Positions 1-16,402 of a stretch of DNA of 64,000 nt are shown here, in pieces (position 1 is the first letter of the stretch; each line of letters begins with the position of its first letter). A program made the position numbers and the translations under genes. Source of the DNA: Diphasiastrum complanatum (Eukaryota > Streptophyta > Lycopodiopsida > Lycopodiales > Lycopodiaceae); contig CM055099.1 in NCBI GenBank assembly GCA_029204225.1, positions 63,979,614 to 64,043,613 of the forward strand, given 5' to 3'. The notes beneath the pieces were generated by a model. That model had not been told where the DNA came from, searched no databases, and saw only the letters and a list, made by a program, of their open reading frames with translations.

Positions 1-474
1 GTCCTATAGTTTGATTTTTAGGGTGAGTAAAAGGTATGTGCTACAACTTGATTTTTGTTATGGTCATTATCCAATGTTTAAAATTCTGCATATCTAAATT
101 GATAACACAAATTTGTCATTATTTGTCGCAGGTGTGAATGTTACTAAAATCGGAGGAAAATGATGTAGTAAAGACATTAATTTTTTTTGCAAACAACAAT
201 ATAGAATAAGTTTAGGCATTCACTACTATGCACCAATTTAGACATTAACATTCTAAGTATATAGCATCGTAAAATAGGTTCAATCATTAAGATTTATGCA
301 ATCAATATATTCTGACAATTGTAATTCATGTACAAGTGATTAAAAACACTTGAAATTTTTCCTATATAAGTTTGAGATTTTGTATTATTACATGTTTTAA
401 AAATTTTGCAATACATCAATGAACTTCACTCAAATTTCATACTCTCCAATATGTTTAAATGGTGTTATTGTCAA

Positions 475-624
<150 letters not shown>

Positions 625-706
625 CATTATGCATTATTTAGGGTATTTAAGAGTGATAAATAAATAAATGGTGTTTGATAGAAAATTTATATTAGATTTA
701 TAATGA

Positions 707-707
<1 letters not shown>

Positions 708-798
<91 letters not shown>

Positions 799-808
799 GA
801 GAGAGAAG
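708..808. repeat. Compound microsatellite (GT)n then (GA)n
   Basis: About 25 GT units are followed by about 25 GA units with one interruption near 792. The same GT-to-GA order occurs at 7565-7690 and 8139-8249 on the same strand, and CT-to-CA in the mirrored left arm at 1366-1487. Confidence 0.95.
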
Positions 809-1335
809 GGAGGAAGTGTGCACATGCTTTCTCGTACACATAGCTTTGAGTGTAGTTGAGTTAAATGTTGAGTAAAAATATATTTGTGTTAGGTTATTTT
901 ACATAACCCCATGACATCAGGACATTATTATATGATATAGATATTTTTGTTAGCAATATGAATTCAAGAGTTTTATTTCTATTGTGTGATATATGCCCAT
1001 TTATTTGACAATTTCAAAGCCAAAATTGCACATTAATAATAATTTCATCAAATGATATACTTGAAATTTATAAATAGTATTTGAAACAAATTCAAAATAA
1101 AGATAAAATAATGAAACAACAATCACAAATAAGAAAATGTCATAAGAAATCACTTTTTCACTTTACAATATTCTCTAAAAAAATTTACAAGCTCGCTCAC
1201 ATTTTTGAAAAAGCTTGCTCAACAAAGCTCACTCTAACTTCACACTCCATTCTTAGTCCTAAATAAATATAAATGTATTACTACCATAGACTATGTACTA
1301 TAATCTTAAATTCTAAATCAATGCAAAATATTAAA

Positions 1336-1487
<152 letters not shown>

Positions 1488-1660
1488 TTATAAATTTAAC
1501 AATCTGTTACTACCCAACACTATTTATATCTATTTGTTTATTAACCTGAATTATAGATCAATGCAAAATTCAAAACACATACACATCCTTTTAAATAATT
1601 CTAACAATCTATTATAAACACTATCATAAATCAATCTATTATAAACACTATCACAATCTA

Positions 1661-1815
<155 letters not shown>

Positions 1816-2663
1816 TTTATTTTTCAAAAAAAGAACAAAACATAAACTCCAAAATCTTTCGATATCTTCAAGCATACATCTACACTCCACCTCTTCTCTC
1901 TCTTTCTCTCTCACAAATTACAAATCTAATAATATATTATTACCACACTATCCTAAATAATACTAACAATCTATTACAAGACCATTCAAAACCATATTCA
2001 TACTAATAATATTCAAAACCATTCTAAATCAATGCAAAATTTAAAAACACATACACATAAACACTCTCTCTCTCTCTCTGTCTATCTCTTTCTATCTTTC
2101 ACACTCTATCTCTTCTCAAAACAAACAAACAAACACCAACCTCAAACAAACAAACCTCAAACACTGATCTTCAAGCCCTCAAGCACTGATCTTCAATCGC
2201 CCTCAATCGCTCCAAAGATGCTCCAACCTGCAAAAAATAGAGTGTGAGAGAAGGCGCTGGATCGTGTGAATTCGAGAAACCAAATAGACGTCGAAATTCG
2301 ACGACTTTAAAACACATCAAATTTCGACATCCGTGCTCATTTAGGCACAGGTCCCAGATGTCGTGGACAAGCTTTTGGATTGCTGACATGGACGTTGGAA
2401 TCTGACGTCCGTCGGATTACACAATTTTTTTTTTTTTGAAAAAACATGCCAGGCCATATCCACATCTGAATGTTGGAATCCGACATGTCGGATTCCGACG
2501 GGCCTTTCAAAAATTGGCTGCCGCCCATATTTTCTGATCACCGGACTCTAATTGGGATTTTCTACTTGGACGTCGTATTCCGACGTGTCGCATAGCGATG
2601 GATTATGAAATTTTTGGAAATACGTCAGATGCCCACATCGGAATCTACGCGATATGTTATTGT

Positions 2664-2793
<130 letters not shown>

Positions 2794-2867
2794 TGATAAT
2801 TTTTTTTTACAAATTTTTAAGACTCCCATTGGTTGTCCGCGGTATTTATCCCTCTTATTTCGTCGAA

Positions 2868-3732
2868 CCCATTATGTCAGATACTGGATCCCCGAGTTAG
2901 AGGTCAGGCCATAGTCGCGGGTCATCCCACCTTTCCTTTATGAACGAGAGTGAGCTCATTAGCTACCTTGATCAGTTGTCTTCCTCGCAGCAGGATAGGG
3001 TCTTATAGTGCTTAAGGGTTCGACGTGAGGCTCGTAGCTCCTCTCGATTGGTTGAGTACACATCATCAATTGAGGAGATTCAGTCCACTCCTCATGTAGA
3101 CCAGTCATATGTTTTCTCTTTCCGTGAGGGCCATTCCAATGCACCCCCACCCATGTCACTACTGCTAGTGCTTCCTCCCGACACTCTTGAGAGAGGAGGA
3201 GCCGCCGCCTCGGTGTCTCCTGTTGTGGAGGATGTGGCGATGACCTTGACGTGGTCATGAGTTCTACATGTTCCCGTAGCACCATGATCTCTCTTGCCAA
3301 GCCACTCCACCCATTTTTTCTCCCATTCAAACCCTTGTTGGTTACACTCCCGCTCAAACTCCTCCCCAAATCATTCCCATTGTAGTCAACTCCCCCACTC
3401 CTCTTGACACTCCCTTTGCCACCTCTCCGTCAATTGACATCTTGCCATCCTATGACATAGATGCAGAGAAGCACATAGTGGAGGATGACTGTGGTGGTCG
3501 CGTCATCACTCGCATGAGGAAACTCACGCATGTGGTCTTCAACAAGGACATTTTCAAGGAATGGCGCAAACAAAGTGAGGAAAAGAATTATGTCATTGAC
3601 CAGTTGTATAGAGAATTTTCAGTCCCCTCCCCTGATTTGAAATTTGACCAAATATGGATGGGACGATGCATGGGAAGCGTGATGAGGCACTGCAAATCGG
3701 AGATCCAAGATGCGGTTAAACCCTCAGAATAA
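2868..3732 (+). pseudogene. Broken unrecognised ORF, left copy
   Basis: A reading frame begins with ATG near 2874 (MSDTGSPS), is cut at once by a TAG, and continues in frame as a Ser/Glu/Gln-rich segment (SESELISY, SSQQDRVL in the better copy). After at least one frame change, a 96-residue open stretch at 3442-3732 ends the recognisable region. That last part is rich in Arg/Lys/Glu with a spaced Trp (FKEWRKQSEE) and is vaguely like the DNA-binding ORF1 of CACTA elements (Transposase_24 type). That resemblance is weak and I do not assign a family. The 5' part is repeated in inverted orientation at 5714-6175. Confidence 0.4.
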
Positions 3733-4986
3733 CCCTCGGAACAGAATAAACTTTTGATAATCTTGTGGATCTACTATGTGTTTAATGACTCTTTCTTTGG
3801 AAAGGATAATTCATTAACTTAGTTATGGTTTAGAAGTGGATCTAAATGAAGTGTTGTTCCGAGATATAAGAATTTGGCACCTAGACATTTGAGATTTCTG
3901 AATCATTAGCAATTGACTTGAGTAATTGGATTACTCCTAGTTAAAAGCTAATTGGCTAAATAAGCAGTGTGAAGAGAATTCACCAAGAACTATTTATTTT
4001 GTTCTATATTGCCTATAAGACACATGATTTGTGAGTCATCATAATTCATCAAAAAAAGTTATGTGCATAGAATATAGGAAATTCTTGGTATAGAGTATTT
4101 CTCGAATGGGAGATAGACTCTAAGTTATTGAATGTATCCTAGTGAGCATATTGGATGACAGAGTTCTAGGTGATTGTATACAGATTATGGTTGCTAAAGA
4201 TGGGTGTTAAAATGGTTTTGGTATGTCTTATGTCTTATGTCTTTAATTACTTTGTTGATTGTAGAATTTGGATAATTCATAATCTTGTTAAGGATCTGGT
4301 TAGAAGAATATTCTTGAAATCCAGTAATTTTCCTTGGGGAAAAGATTTCAAAATGATTCTTATATTTCCTGAGTTATATGTTGCACATATACTCCAGTAT
4401 TTGTCAATGGTGCTAGTTGTGTTGTCATTCATAACCAAAGATCAAAGGGACATACTTGATCTTAGTGATTTGATAATTCTTCACATGGTATCAAAGATTT
4501 GTTTCAAGCTATATTTGGAAGAGCAGCCAATTCTAGTGAGTGATTTGGAAATATCACCAATTCTAGAGCATGCTACAGTGATTCCTAGTCAAAATCAAGC
4601 ATTTTCAAGTGTAGAATGGGGTTTTTTGTGATCCAAAGCTGAATTTAGGTCAAAATACTTGTAGTAGGCCGATTTCCTTCCATAATTGCTGGATTTTGGT
4701 GATTTATAGTGCATAAGTAAGGGAAAACATCATTCTTCAATATTCTATATCAAGTTTCTAGCTTTTGCATATAGAATGTGTATGATAGAATTTTGTGTAC
4801 TTTGTGGAAACACTAAAATTGATTGGATCTCTTGTATTTGAAGTTGCTAGACTTTTCAAGAGTGTGTTTCAATCTTATAAACTGCAAAATTTTATAAGAT
4901 TGTAGGTTGATCAAGTATCTTTCATTCTACGTGTTGGATTTGCTAGGTTTGGTGCAAGAAAGAGATTTGAGAGGTTCCATATCTTT
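3733..4986 (+). mobile_element. Possible decayed copia LTR and leader
   Basis: At 4486-4496 the sequence TGGTATCAAAG, preceded by ..CTTCACA, resembles a plant copia LTR end (CA) followed by an initiator tRNA-Met primer-binding site (canonical TGGTATCAGAGC). It lies about 500 bp upstream of a gag relic on the same strand, which fits an LTR at about 3740-4485 plus a leader. No second LTR was found, so the LTR start is unknown. Open frames here (for example 4170-4631) look like chance frames. Confidence 0.35.
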
Positions 4987-5824
4987 GTGATTTCTACAAA
5001 TGGAGGCTTTATGTTGAAAAGAAATGATAGGCTTACCTCAAGCAACTATTCTACTTGGAAGGTGAGAATGGAGTCTCTCCTTGAGATGAATGAGTTGTTG
5101 GATATTGTTGTAGGTGTGGAGGAAATACCTTTGGCACCTCAAGAACAATTGAGGTATGATAGGAGGGTAAAGAAAGCTCTTCATGTGATTAAGATGAATG
5201 TGACTAATGAACTTCTTAAGGAAGTTGGTAAGTGTACTTCATCTAGTGAGGCTTGGGATTCTTTAAAGAAGTTTTATGAGTCCAATTCTACATCAAGGGT
5301 TTTAACCCTTAGGAGGAAAATATTTCAATGATTGCAAAAGAAGGATGAAAGTTCTCATGCTTTTGTTTTGAGGGTTAAAGCATTCAATGATGAGTTAGCA
5401 TGTATTGATGAAAGCATTAAGGAGGTAGAACTTGTTCAAGTTGTTCTTAATGGGTTGTTGGATGATCATGCTAATCTTGTTCAAAGTTTTTTCTATTCAA
5501 AAGACTTTGCCAAGTATGGTGGATTTGCAAGAGATCTTGGTGAATGAGGAATATAGGCTTCAAGCAAGAGGTGGATCTACATCAACATCTCAATATGAAG
5601 AGGAGGCCATGTTCATCAAAGGCAAACTCAAGGGCAAAGGGAAAAGCAAATGGTCTACAGGGACAGATCAAGGTGAGAGTTCTTCTTTTGGCAAAATGAA
5701 AGATAGATCTAAGTTAAAATGCTTTTATTGTGGTATCAAAGGGCATTTTGCTAATGAATGTTTGAAGAAGCAAAGAGATGAAGGTAGCAATAAAACCAAC
5801 TATACTACTAATGATGAGGATTAA
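4987..5824 (+). pseudogene. Ty1/copia gag relic
   Basis: The translation has the copia gag hallmarks: a start region with RLTSSNYSTWKVRMESLL, a central helical region (EAWDSLKKFYESN, DELACIDESI), a basic Lys/Gly stretch, and a CCHC zinc knuckle (CFYCGIKGHFANEC, spacing C-x2-C-x4-H-x4-C). The same order is found in the intact copia gag at 53700-54606. A TGA stop at 5329 and a frameshift near 5530 break the frame, and the sequence ends at the knuckle where the right inverted arm begins. No protease, integrase or reverse transcriptase follows, so the element was truncated when or after it was enclosed by the inverted arms. Confidence 0.85.
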
Positions 5825-6175
5825 AGTATTCGTAATTCTCTTATGATGTGAGTGTCGAGAAGAAGCACTGGCAGTAGTGACATGGGTGGGGGTGCGACCC
5901 TCGTCGGAATGACCCTCACGGAAAGGAAAAACATGTGACTGGTCTACACGAGGAGTGGACTGAATCTCCTCGGTCGATGATGTGTACTCAACCAATCGAG
6001 AGGAGCTACACATCGAGCCCTCAAGTGCTGTAAGACCCTATCCTGCTGCGAGGAAGACAATTGACCAATGTAGCTAATGAGCTCACTCTCGCTCATAGAG
6101 GAAAGGCGGGATGACTCGTGACTATGGCCTAACCTCTGACTAGGGGATCCAGTATCTGACATAATGGGTGCAACG
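5714..6175 (-). pseudogene. Unrecognised ORF relic, right copy
   Basis: Inverted counterpart of the ORF at 2868. It starts with the same MSDTGSPS and stays open for about 73 codons to 5944, then continues in another frame (SSRLVEYTSS, HVFPFREGHS) before joining copia-derived sequence near 5845. Comparison with the left copy indicates that the ancestral protein ran through both segments. The upstream (CT)n tract extends the frame artificially and is not part of the protein. Function unknown. Confidence 0.4.
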
Positions 6176-6236
6176 AAATAAGAGGGATAAATATTGCAGA
6201 CAACCAATGGGAGTCTAAAAATTTGTAAGGAAAAAA

Positions 6237-6421
<185 letters not shown>

Positions 6422-7306
6422 CCATCACAATAACATATTGCATAGATTCCGACATGGACGTCCGACATATTTTTGAAAATTTCATAATTCGTCGCAATGT
6501 GACTCATCGGAATACGACATCCAAGTAAAAAATCCCAAAATCAGAGTCCGGTGATCAAAAAATATGGGCGGCAACCAATTTTTAAATGGCCCGTCGGAAT
6601 CTGACATGTCGGATTTCGACATTCAAACGTAAATATGGCCTGACATGTTTTTTGAAAAAAAAAAGAACGTGTAATCCTACGGACGTTGGATTCCGACGTC
6701 CACGTCAACAATCCAAAAACTTGTCCACGACATCTGGGACCTGTGCCTGAATGGGAACGGATGTCGGAATCCGACGTGATTTAGAGTCATCATATTCCGA
6801 CGTCTGTTTGGTTTCTCTAATTCGTGTGGTGCAGCGCCTTCTCTCTCACTCTGTTTTTTTGCAGGTTGGAGCGTCTTTGGAGCGATTGAGGGTGATTGAG
6901 AGCGATTGAAGGCTTGAAGATCAGTGCTTGAGGGCTTGAAGATCAGTGTTTGAGGTTTGTTTGTTTGTTTGAAGTTGGTGTTTGTTTCTTTGTTTTGAGA
7001 ACTTGAGATAGAAAGTGTGAAAGATAGAAAGAGATAGAGAGAGAATGTGTGTGTATTATATGTGTACGTGTTTTTAAATTTTGCATTGATTTAGAATGGT
7101 TTTGAATATTGTTAGTATGAATATGGTTTTGAATGGTCTTGTAATAGATTGTTAGTATTATTTAGGATAGTGTTTGGTGATAATATATTATTAGATTTGT
7201 AATTTGTGAGAGAGAAAGAGAGAGAAGAGGTGGAGTGTAGATGTATGCTTGAAGATATTGAAAGATTTTGGAGTTTATATTTTGTCCTTTTTTTGAAAAT
7301 TTAAGT

Positions 7307-7307
<1 letters not shown>

Positions 7308-7395
<88 letters not shown>
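7308..7395. repeat. (GA)n microsatellite
   Basis: About 43 GA units in the right inverted arm; partner of the longer tract at 1662-1810. Confidence 0.95.
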
Positions 7396-7398
<3 letters not shown>

Positions 7399-7564
7399 GA
7401 TTATGATGTGTTTATAATAGATTGGTAGAATTATTTAAGATAGTGTATTGTGTGTTTGAGAGGATGTGTATGTGTTTTGAATATTGCATTGATCTATAAT
7501 TTAGGTTGATAGACAAATTGATATAGATAGTGTTGGGTAGTAACAGATTGTTAAATTTACAATT

Positions 7565-9139
<1,575 letters not shown>

Positions 9140-12100
9140 TCACTTTGCCATTCCAATATTCTCATCATTTACGTCATTCTCGTCATCACACAAGTCTTGA
9201 CACTCATCTGAATCTAGGTCTAGGTATAATCGTAAATTTCCAATCGTGTCTCTTTGATGATGTGAGCTACCCTCATATTCAATCTCCTCTTCTTCTAATT
9301 CTATCTCATCCAAATGTGGGGGCCTCAAATTACCCCCAATTTGGTCTTGTACGATCGTAGGAATCTCATCATTTCCATTTGTACCTTCTTCTCCCATCAT
9401 TTCGACATCATTGGGAGTTTGGATGAGTGGTTCAGGTTATTCCAAAATGTCGCCAAAATTGGGTGGTGGTTCGTCGTGTGTATCCAATTCAACAATATTT
9501 TTTCCTTCAAACACACACATTAAGTTGGATCACATACCGCCATCTTGGGTCTATTTGATCTGGATGGAATATAATCTGCCAAAGAATTAAAAAAAATTAG
9601 GTTAGTCTTATAAGATTGATACACAAATAATTGGATTGCAAATAGTAATGACATTGGAATTTTAGAGTCTCACTTGTTCGCAATGTCGTGGCAATATTAG
9701 ATCTTAAACCATTTTACGTCAAAAATAAAGTATTTGTCGTTAGTCTCTTAATCGACTTCATAAATATGTTGCAATGTGCGGACATAGTCTAGGTCGCCCG
9801 AAATGACATTAGGGTTCCTCGCACTAGAACGACTCTCTTATTGAAAGTTGGCCATTATACCACAATCATATGTACGTCACTTGTTGTCAACTCTCTCAAC
9901 ACGGTAATGGTGTCCATATGCCCACATGGCAGTGTATGATGTATACTAAAACAAAAAAAAAACAAATGTGTATAATTAGAAATACTATTCAATATTGAGT
10001 AGTACAAAAACAAAACTTCACAAAAACAATATTACACTATCCTTCCATCCACATCCACAAACAAATTCCCATTCTAATTCGGTCACTTCTTCTCCGTTTT
10101 TTGCTACTTTTAGCATCGTATCAAAAACCCATTCAGGAGAGCATTTTGAAGATAAAGGCTCCAAAGGTCCGTCGTTCTCCAACGCCCTCCTTCTTCTTCG
10201 ATTGATATTTCTTCTTCGTTTCAATGTTATGTTTCTTTCCTTTTTGGCTTCTTCATACCTTGAAATCCACTTTTCCATTTGTCCACTTATATAATATGAA
10301 CGTGTCAATTTTCTCTTTTAATTGAGGTGAAAGTCTCTTTTGCACACCATTTCCTTGTGGTACTTTACCCTTAACACGTTCATCTTCTTCTTCACACCAC
10401 ATTTTTGGACTTGTAGGATGCAATTGTGAGATTATTTCGGTGATATAAAACAAAGATTCCTGTACAAGCCAACTTCTGCAATGCTACATTCTGGCCTTGC
10501 CTTTTGTCTCACAAAGCCCTTCAAAACTTTCATAAAGCGCTCAAGGTAGAACATCCATCTCGTGTGCACAGGTCCTGCAATTGATACTTCTTCGACCAAA
10601 TGCACTAGAAGATGAACTTGTATATCCAAAAAGGAAGTTGGAAAATCTTTCCAACAAACATACCATTTCAATCATTTGGATTTTCATGGAATCCAATTCA
10701 CTATTTTTTATTTCTTTTGAGGAAATCCACCAGCAAAATTGATAGTACATTAGGTTGTTTAACACATAAAAATATTAAAATAACACATATTTATACAAGT
10801 GTTTAAAAAAATATACAAACCTTATATCGATGACAAATTGTAAAGCGTATTTCATTGAAGAGATCTCGAATAGAAAGTGGAAGTATGAATTGCAACATCT
10901 TATGCCAATCATGCGATTTCAATTCACTTAATTTACCATCTTTGGTAAATGATTTGTATAAAGAATGTGCATAGCCTGTTGGAGTTCTCATTTGTTTTAT
11001 AACATGTTTGATATATGAGAGTTGCTCTTTTGTAAGAATCCACGACACGCTAGGTAGAATCTCATCTCCACCTTCGATGTATTGAATCCAGTAGGGTCTT
11101 TTCACATCGGCCGCTTGTAGATCTTTACGAGTTGTGGAGTTGTCTTTTATGCCAATGATGTGGTTCCATAAGGATTCACCGACCTTTTTGAATATGTGCA
11201 TAGGATCCAATAGATGGTTTATCAATAAATTCCTCCAATAGGGTAATTTATGAAAAATAGACAACCGTTTCATACCATCAATGGATTCATTCTATGAAGA
11301 ATTAACGTCGTGATGTTTAAGCCATTCACCATGCCATTCCACTACTCCCATGCGTGGGAGTGGCGGTGTAGTTAGAGGATTATCTCCTCACCCTCCAAAA
11401 AATCGCCTATTCGACCTTTGAAAAGGATGGTCAAGCGACAAGTATTTGCGATGATTTTCGTACACCACATTTTTCAACATATTTGTGCTATGTCGACCCT
11501 CCAAAAGTGGTCCACAAATATAACATGCGTTGTAACCCAATGTGGTTAAATGTGCATAGTTCATAAACCAAATTGAACATAAGCTTAGTTAAATATACTC
11601 AAATGCTAAACCCTAAAACAAATTAGATTAAATATGTAGATACCTGAACATTTGCTTAAACTAGGGTAGTCATGCATCGTCCACATTAGAATCCCACGAA
11701 CAATGAAGTTCCTTTGTTGTAAAGGTCTCGAGATGTCATAAGCGTGAATACCATTCCAAAGAATGCACAATTCATCGACCAAAGGTGCAAGATACACGTC
11801 CATGTTCTTGTTCTTGTACTTTCTTGGAATCAATAAAGCCAATAACAAGTGTCATGTTTTAATACTCAACCATCGAGGTATATTATAACTAATGAGCACA
11901 ACTGGCCATGTGAACCAAGTTGACACTTGAATGCTAAAAGGATTTACGCCATCCATAGCAAAGCCAAATCTCAAATTACGAGGTTCATTTTCAAACTCAA
12001 ACCATTGGTCTTCAATATGTTTCCATGCAGGTGAATCACTTGGTACTTGCATCACATCATCCGTAGATCGATTTTTGACATGCCAATCCATTAGTTGTGC

Positions 12101-12660
12101 CAAAGATTTACATCAAAATAAACGTTGCAATCGTGGGATAGTTGAAAAATGTCGTAACACTTTTCCCTTGTACGTCACCTTGAAAACGTGAAGCGTTACA
12201 CAATGGACATTGAAGCTTTTCCGAATGCTCACCTCTATATAGAACATGGTCTTCTAGACATGCATGTATTGTGTCGTAATCCATTCCAAGCACGGTCATC
12301 ATCTTTCGTGCTTCTTTTCATGTTTTAGGTATCACATTCTCTTTCGGAAGTATTTGATGCAACAACCTAAAAAAAGAGCAATGTGAGTTGTTAGAAAAAA
12401 AAAATTAACTTAATGTAAATATGCTATAAAGTAAAATAGTTGTGTTATGCGTTAAGTACCCGAATAAAGATGTCACGCTACGATCATTCCATTTGTATGT
12501 TGCTTGAAGGTTTAGAATAAGAATTGACGTAGCTAGTCTCGAAATGCTCCAAGATATAAAGGAGTGTATGCTTCCTTGCACAATAGAATCTCGTCTTCAT
12601 CCATCTCAAATTGTTCGTGACCTTCGTTTTCATTAGAAGATGCATGCATAGCATCATTCT
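9140..12660 (-). pseudogene. CACTA (En/Spm) TNP2-like transposase pseudogene
   Basis: Read on the minus strand, the regions of a plant TNP2 transposase appear in order: an acidic N-terminal lead-in near 12640-12540; the cysteine-containing segment (LQCPLCNASRF) near 12200; the Transposase_21 core (DSPAWKHI, WPVVLISYNIPRWL, MDVYLAPLVDELCILW) at 12100-11640; a second Cys pair (CYICGPLLEGRHS) at 11560-11400; the LLDPMHIFKKV segment near 11200; the DUF4218 region (LVHLVEEVSIAGPVHTRWM) at 10900-10480; a DUF4216-like region (YDCGIMANF) at 9920-9660; and an acidic tail ending near 9140. At least one intron is visible (donor GTACTT near 12460, acceptor TTTTTAG near 12368). Several in-frame stops and frame changes (for example at 11850) show it is dead. 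In life it would cut and paste CACTA elements. Confidence 0.85.
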
Positions 12661-12966
12661 CACACGTCAGATTCATTTTCATCCACCGGGAACTATCGCT
12701 GCGGACTTCAGCACCTTATGTATGTCAGATTGCAATGTTTTTTAAGGACGTCGGACTCCGACGACCTTATAGCGACATGTTTTTCTAACGTCCGCGATGA
12801 ATTAAAAAAAGAAAACTCACAATTCACGTCGCAAATCGCGGTGGGTATTGTTGTGCGTGGGCTTAAAAAAATAGAGTATTGTGAAATGGATGCCAAAATT
12901 TTTATGTATACTGCCTCGTAGCTACAACGTCAATACCAACACATATGTATTGTCATATTCACGACC
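12661..12966. other. Spacer with TCGG/CCGA palindromic motifs
   Basis: No gene seen. Short CpG-containing palindromic motifs (gacgtcggactccgacg near 12749) resemble those clustered at 2270-2640 and 6420-6790, suggesting shared element-derived sequence. The 67-codon open frame at 12718-12921 has no recognisable feature. Confidence 0.4.
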
Positions 12967-13975
12967 ATTTCAAGTTCAAACAACAATGATGATCCAAATT
13001 AAACCACATTGAGGAGTAGACATCAATAAGAGGCTCACTGGCCCCACAAGTGACTTGTATGTAATGAGGGGGTGTCTATCCTATATATGAAGAGACCAAA
13101 GAGCAACATGGTGTGTAGGACCATGGCAACCCTTGAGTCTGACGGTTCGTAGCATTAAAGAGACAAAATGATGTTGTTACTTCAAACTCAACACTTCAAA
13201 GTGGTTATAGGTGGACACTTGTTTGAATCCAGATGAACCTCATGCAACCTTGTAGAATTATTGAGTTTGAAGTAGCAGACACACTTTCCTCATTTTGATG
13301 TGGTGAACCATGAGGTTCAAAAATGTTCATGGCCTGCACATCATATGCCTCTTTGGTATCTCCATTTTTAGGCGAAACACCCAATCGGCACAAACAATTC
13401 GATCGTGGAGCCAGTTAGCCCCCTTTTCATCCTCAATGGATTTGTGTGTTCACCAATATTGTTAGAGTTTAGGGTATTTCAAGTTCAAGTAACAATGATG
13501 ATCCAAATTGAACCGCATTGAGGAGTAAACATCAGTAAGAGGCTAACTGGCACACAAGTGACTTGTACGTAACGAGGGGGTGTCTCTCCTATGAAGACAC
13601 TAAAGAGAAAAATGATGTGTAGGCCCATGGCAATCCTTGAACCTTGCGGTTGGTAGCATCAAAGAAGAAAAATGATGCTGCTACTTTGAACTCAACACTT
13701 CGAAGTGGTTACATGTGGACACTTGTTTGAATCCAAATGAACCTCATGCAACCTTTTAGAGTTGTTGAGTTTGAAGTAGCAAACACACTTTTCCCATTTC
13801 GATGTGGTGAACCGTGAGATTCAAAGACGTCAACGGCCTGCACACCATATGCCTCTTTGGTGTCGTCATTTTTAGGCAAGACACCCAATCGACACATACA
13901 ACTCGATCGAGGAGCCAGTTAGCCCCCCTTGCATCCTCAATGGATTCGTGTCATCATTAATATTGTTAGGATTAT
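12967..13975. repeat. Tandem direct duplication, unit about 504 bp
   Basis: The block beginning at about 12967 (ttcaagttcaaacaacaatg) is repeated from about 13471 (ttcaagttcaagtaacaatg). The two units stay aligned to the end (cctcaatggatt) with scattered substitutions and small indels. A 62-codon open frame occurs at the same place in each unit on the minus strand (13205-13393 and 13709-13897, offset 504) but differs at many residues, with no clear sign of protein constraint. Nature unknown; it may be a two-copy remnant of a satellite or subterminal CACTA repeats. Confidence 0.8.
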
Positions 13976-14829
<854 letters not shown>

Positions 14830-16402
14830 ATGTGTAACGTTGGATGTTTTTCTTGGAACGATTCATGAAAATATTGAAGGGCTTTGTTTGACAAAGAGCA
14901 AGGCCTGAGGGTAGCATGGCGGAAGGATGGCTAGTGCTTGAGTCCATGGTTTACATCACGAAGTTCCTTGCTCATAGCGATCATTCTATTCCTCGTCTTT
15001 GGGATAAGAAGGATGATGAGCGTGTTGTTGGGGAGGTTCCTCAAGGAAAAGGAGTGATCATGAGAATGAGTGAGTCTTTCAGGGAGAAGATAAATAAGTT
15101 TTGCATTCTTAATAGCGAGGAATGCAAAAGTGGATTTCGCTATACGAAGAGGCCAAGGCTCATAGACAAACCACTCAAGCCACTTTTAGGAGAGGGCAAA
15201 GAAGATAACCATACCCACTTAACGTCGCCCTTCTACCCAAGGACATGACGCTTGATTGGTTGCGTGATACACTTAGAGAAGCCTCGACAAACAACCAGGA
15301 AGTAACAAAGAGAGAGCGGGAATATGCAAGGGGGTGGAATTTACATGTAAGCTATGATGATCAACCTTCACATGTTTATTAATACAGGCAATTTTATACA
15401 TGTTTGTTGTATCTCTAACACATTTAGTTTCTTTTTCATTCAGTACAAAAAATACAATGCACTGTGGACGCATGGACAACATTTTCGTATGGAGTGCATT
15501 GACAAAACTAGAAACACATACGATTGTGGAGTCATGGCAAATCTTACCCAAGAGAGTTGAGCAAGCATGACGGACACCAATTTACTCTCTTCTCAGCTTG
15601 ATTATTGTGGGACAATCAATGACATTCTCGAAGTTGGATTTAGGCAACTGAACTTTTTCATATTTGATGTCAAATAGTTCAAAGTTATTTGCAATGGTCC
15701 CAATGCAACTGTCAGGAAAGATGAGAGTAGTTATTTTGCCATTGACTCCACCAAGCTTTGGATAGATCAAAGCGACACATTTGTTTTTCCACAACAATGT
15801 GAGCAGGTACGTTTCTTCTATGTCTTCAAGATGTCTATGCTCTTTTGTTGTCAATCAATCGATTTTCAGTGTATTGCAAAAAATGTATATTGTGTATAGT
15901 AATATGCAAGCAATTGTAACATAGCCATGGATACTAACTACGAGTCAACGTTTATGGTAACATTGATCAATTGCAGGTGGTCTTTCACCCCGATCGTTCA
16001 AATCCCAGATGGTGGTACGTGATTCAAGTCGCTCCTCGAAGTAAAAGAATTTTTGAAGATAGAGATGTCGTGGAGGACATGGCGCTGCCAACTGATGCAG
16101 CTCATGAATGAGATCGTGATGACGGATTCAATGACACAATTTTGGAGGATGATCATGTGCAAGCTTCACAAGCTAATGATGACGTTGAGCATGATGCATC
16201 ATCGTCGGATGGTTTGACGACACACGACACACTTTCACGATCTCACTCATCGTCACCGTCACCATTAGCTTTTGAAGATCAGCTTATTAATGATGAAGCT
16301 ATAGGAGATATTTGGGTAGAATTAGAGATAGACTCATTTGGTTTGGCGGATTTGTCGCATGATGATGTGACAAATGATAACGATGAACCACCAAATGAAT
16401 GA
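14830..16402 (+). pseudogene. CACTA TNP2-like transposase, 3' part
   Basis: The plus strand reads in order: DUF4218-like end (FLERFMKILKG with stop, then RPEGSMAEGWLVLES) at 14840-14950; a middle region homologous to 10450-10250 of the other copy (PRLWDKKDDERV, GEVPQGKGV); the DUF4216 region (YDCGVMANL, LDYCGTINDILEV, VVFHPDRSNPRWWYV) at 15450-16040; and an acidic Ser/Asp-rich tail to TGA at 16402. An intron is likely at about 15806-15976, where coding resumes after TTGCAG. Premature stops (near 15560 and 16110) and the lack of the N-terminal catalytic half make it non-functional. It shares domain order with 9140-12660 but differs widely, so it is a separate insertion. Confidence 0.8.

Noticed and set aside
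4170-4631. A 153-codon plus frame
   Set aside because: No domain and lies in probable LTR/leader DNA; composition is that of AT-rich chance frames.
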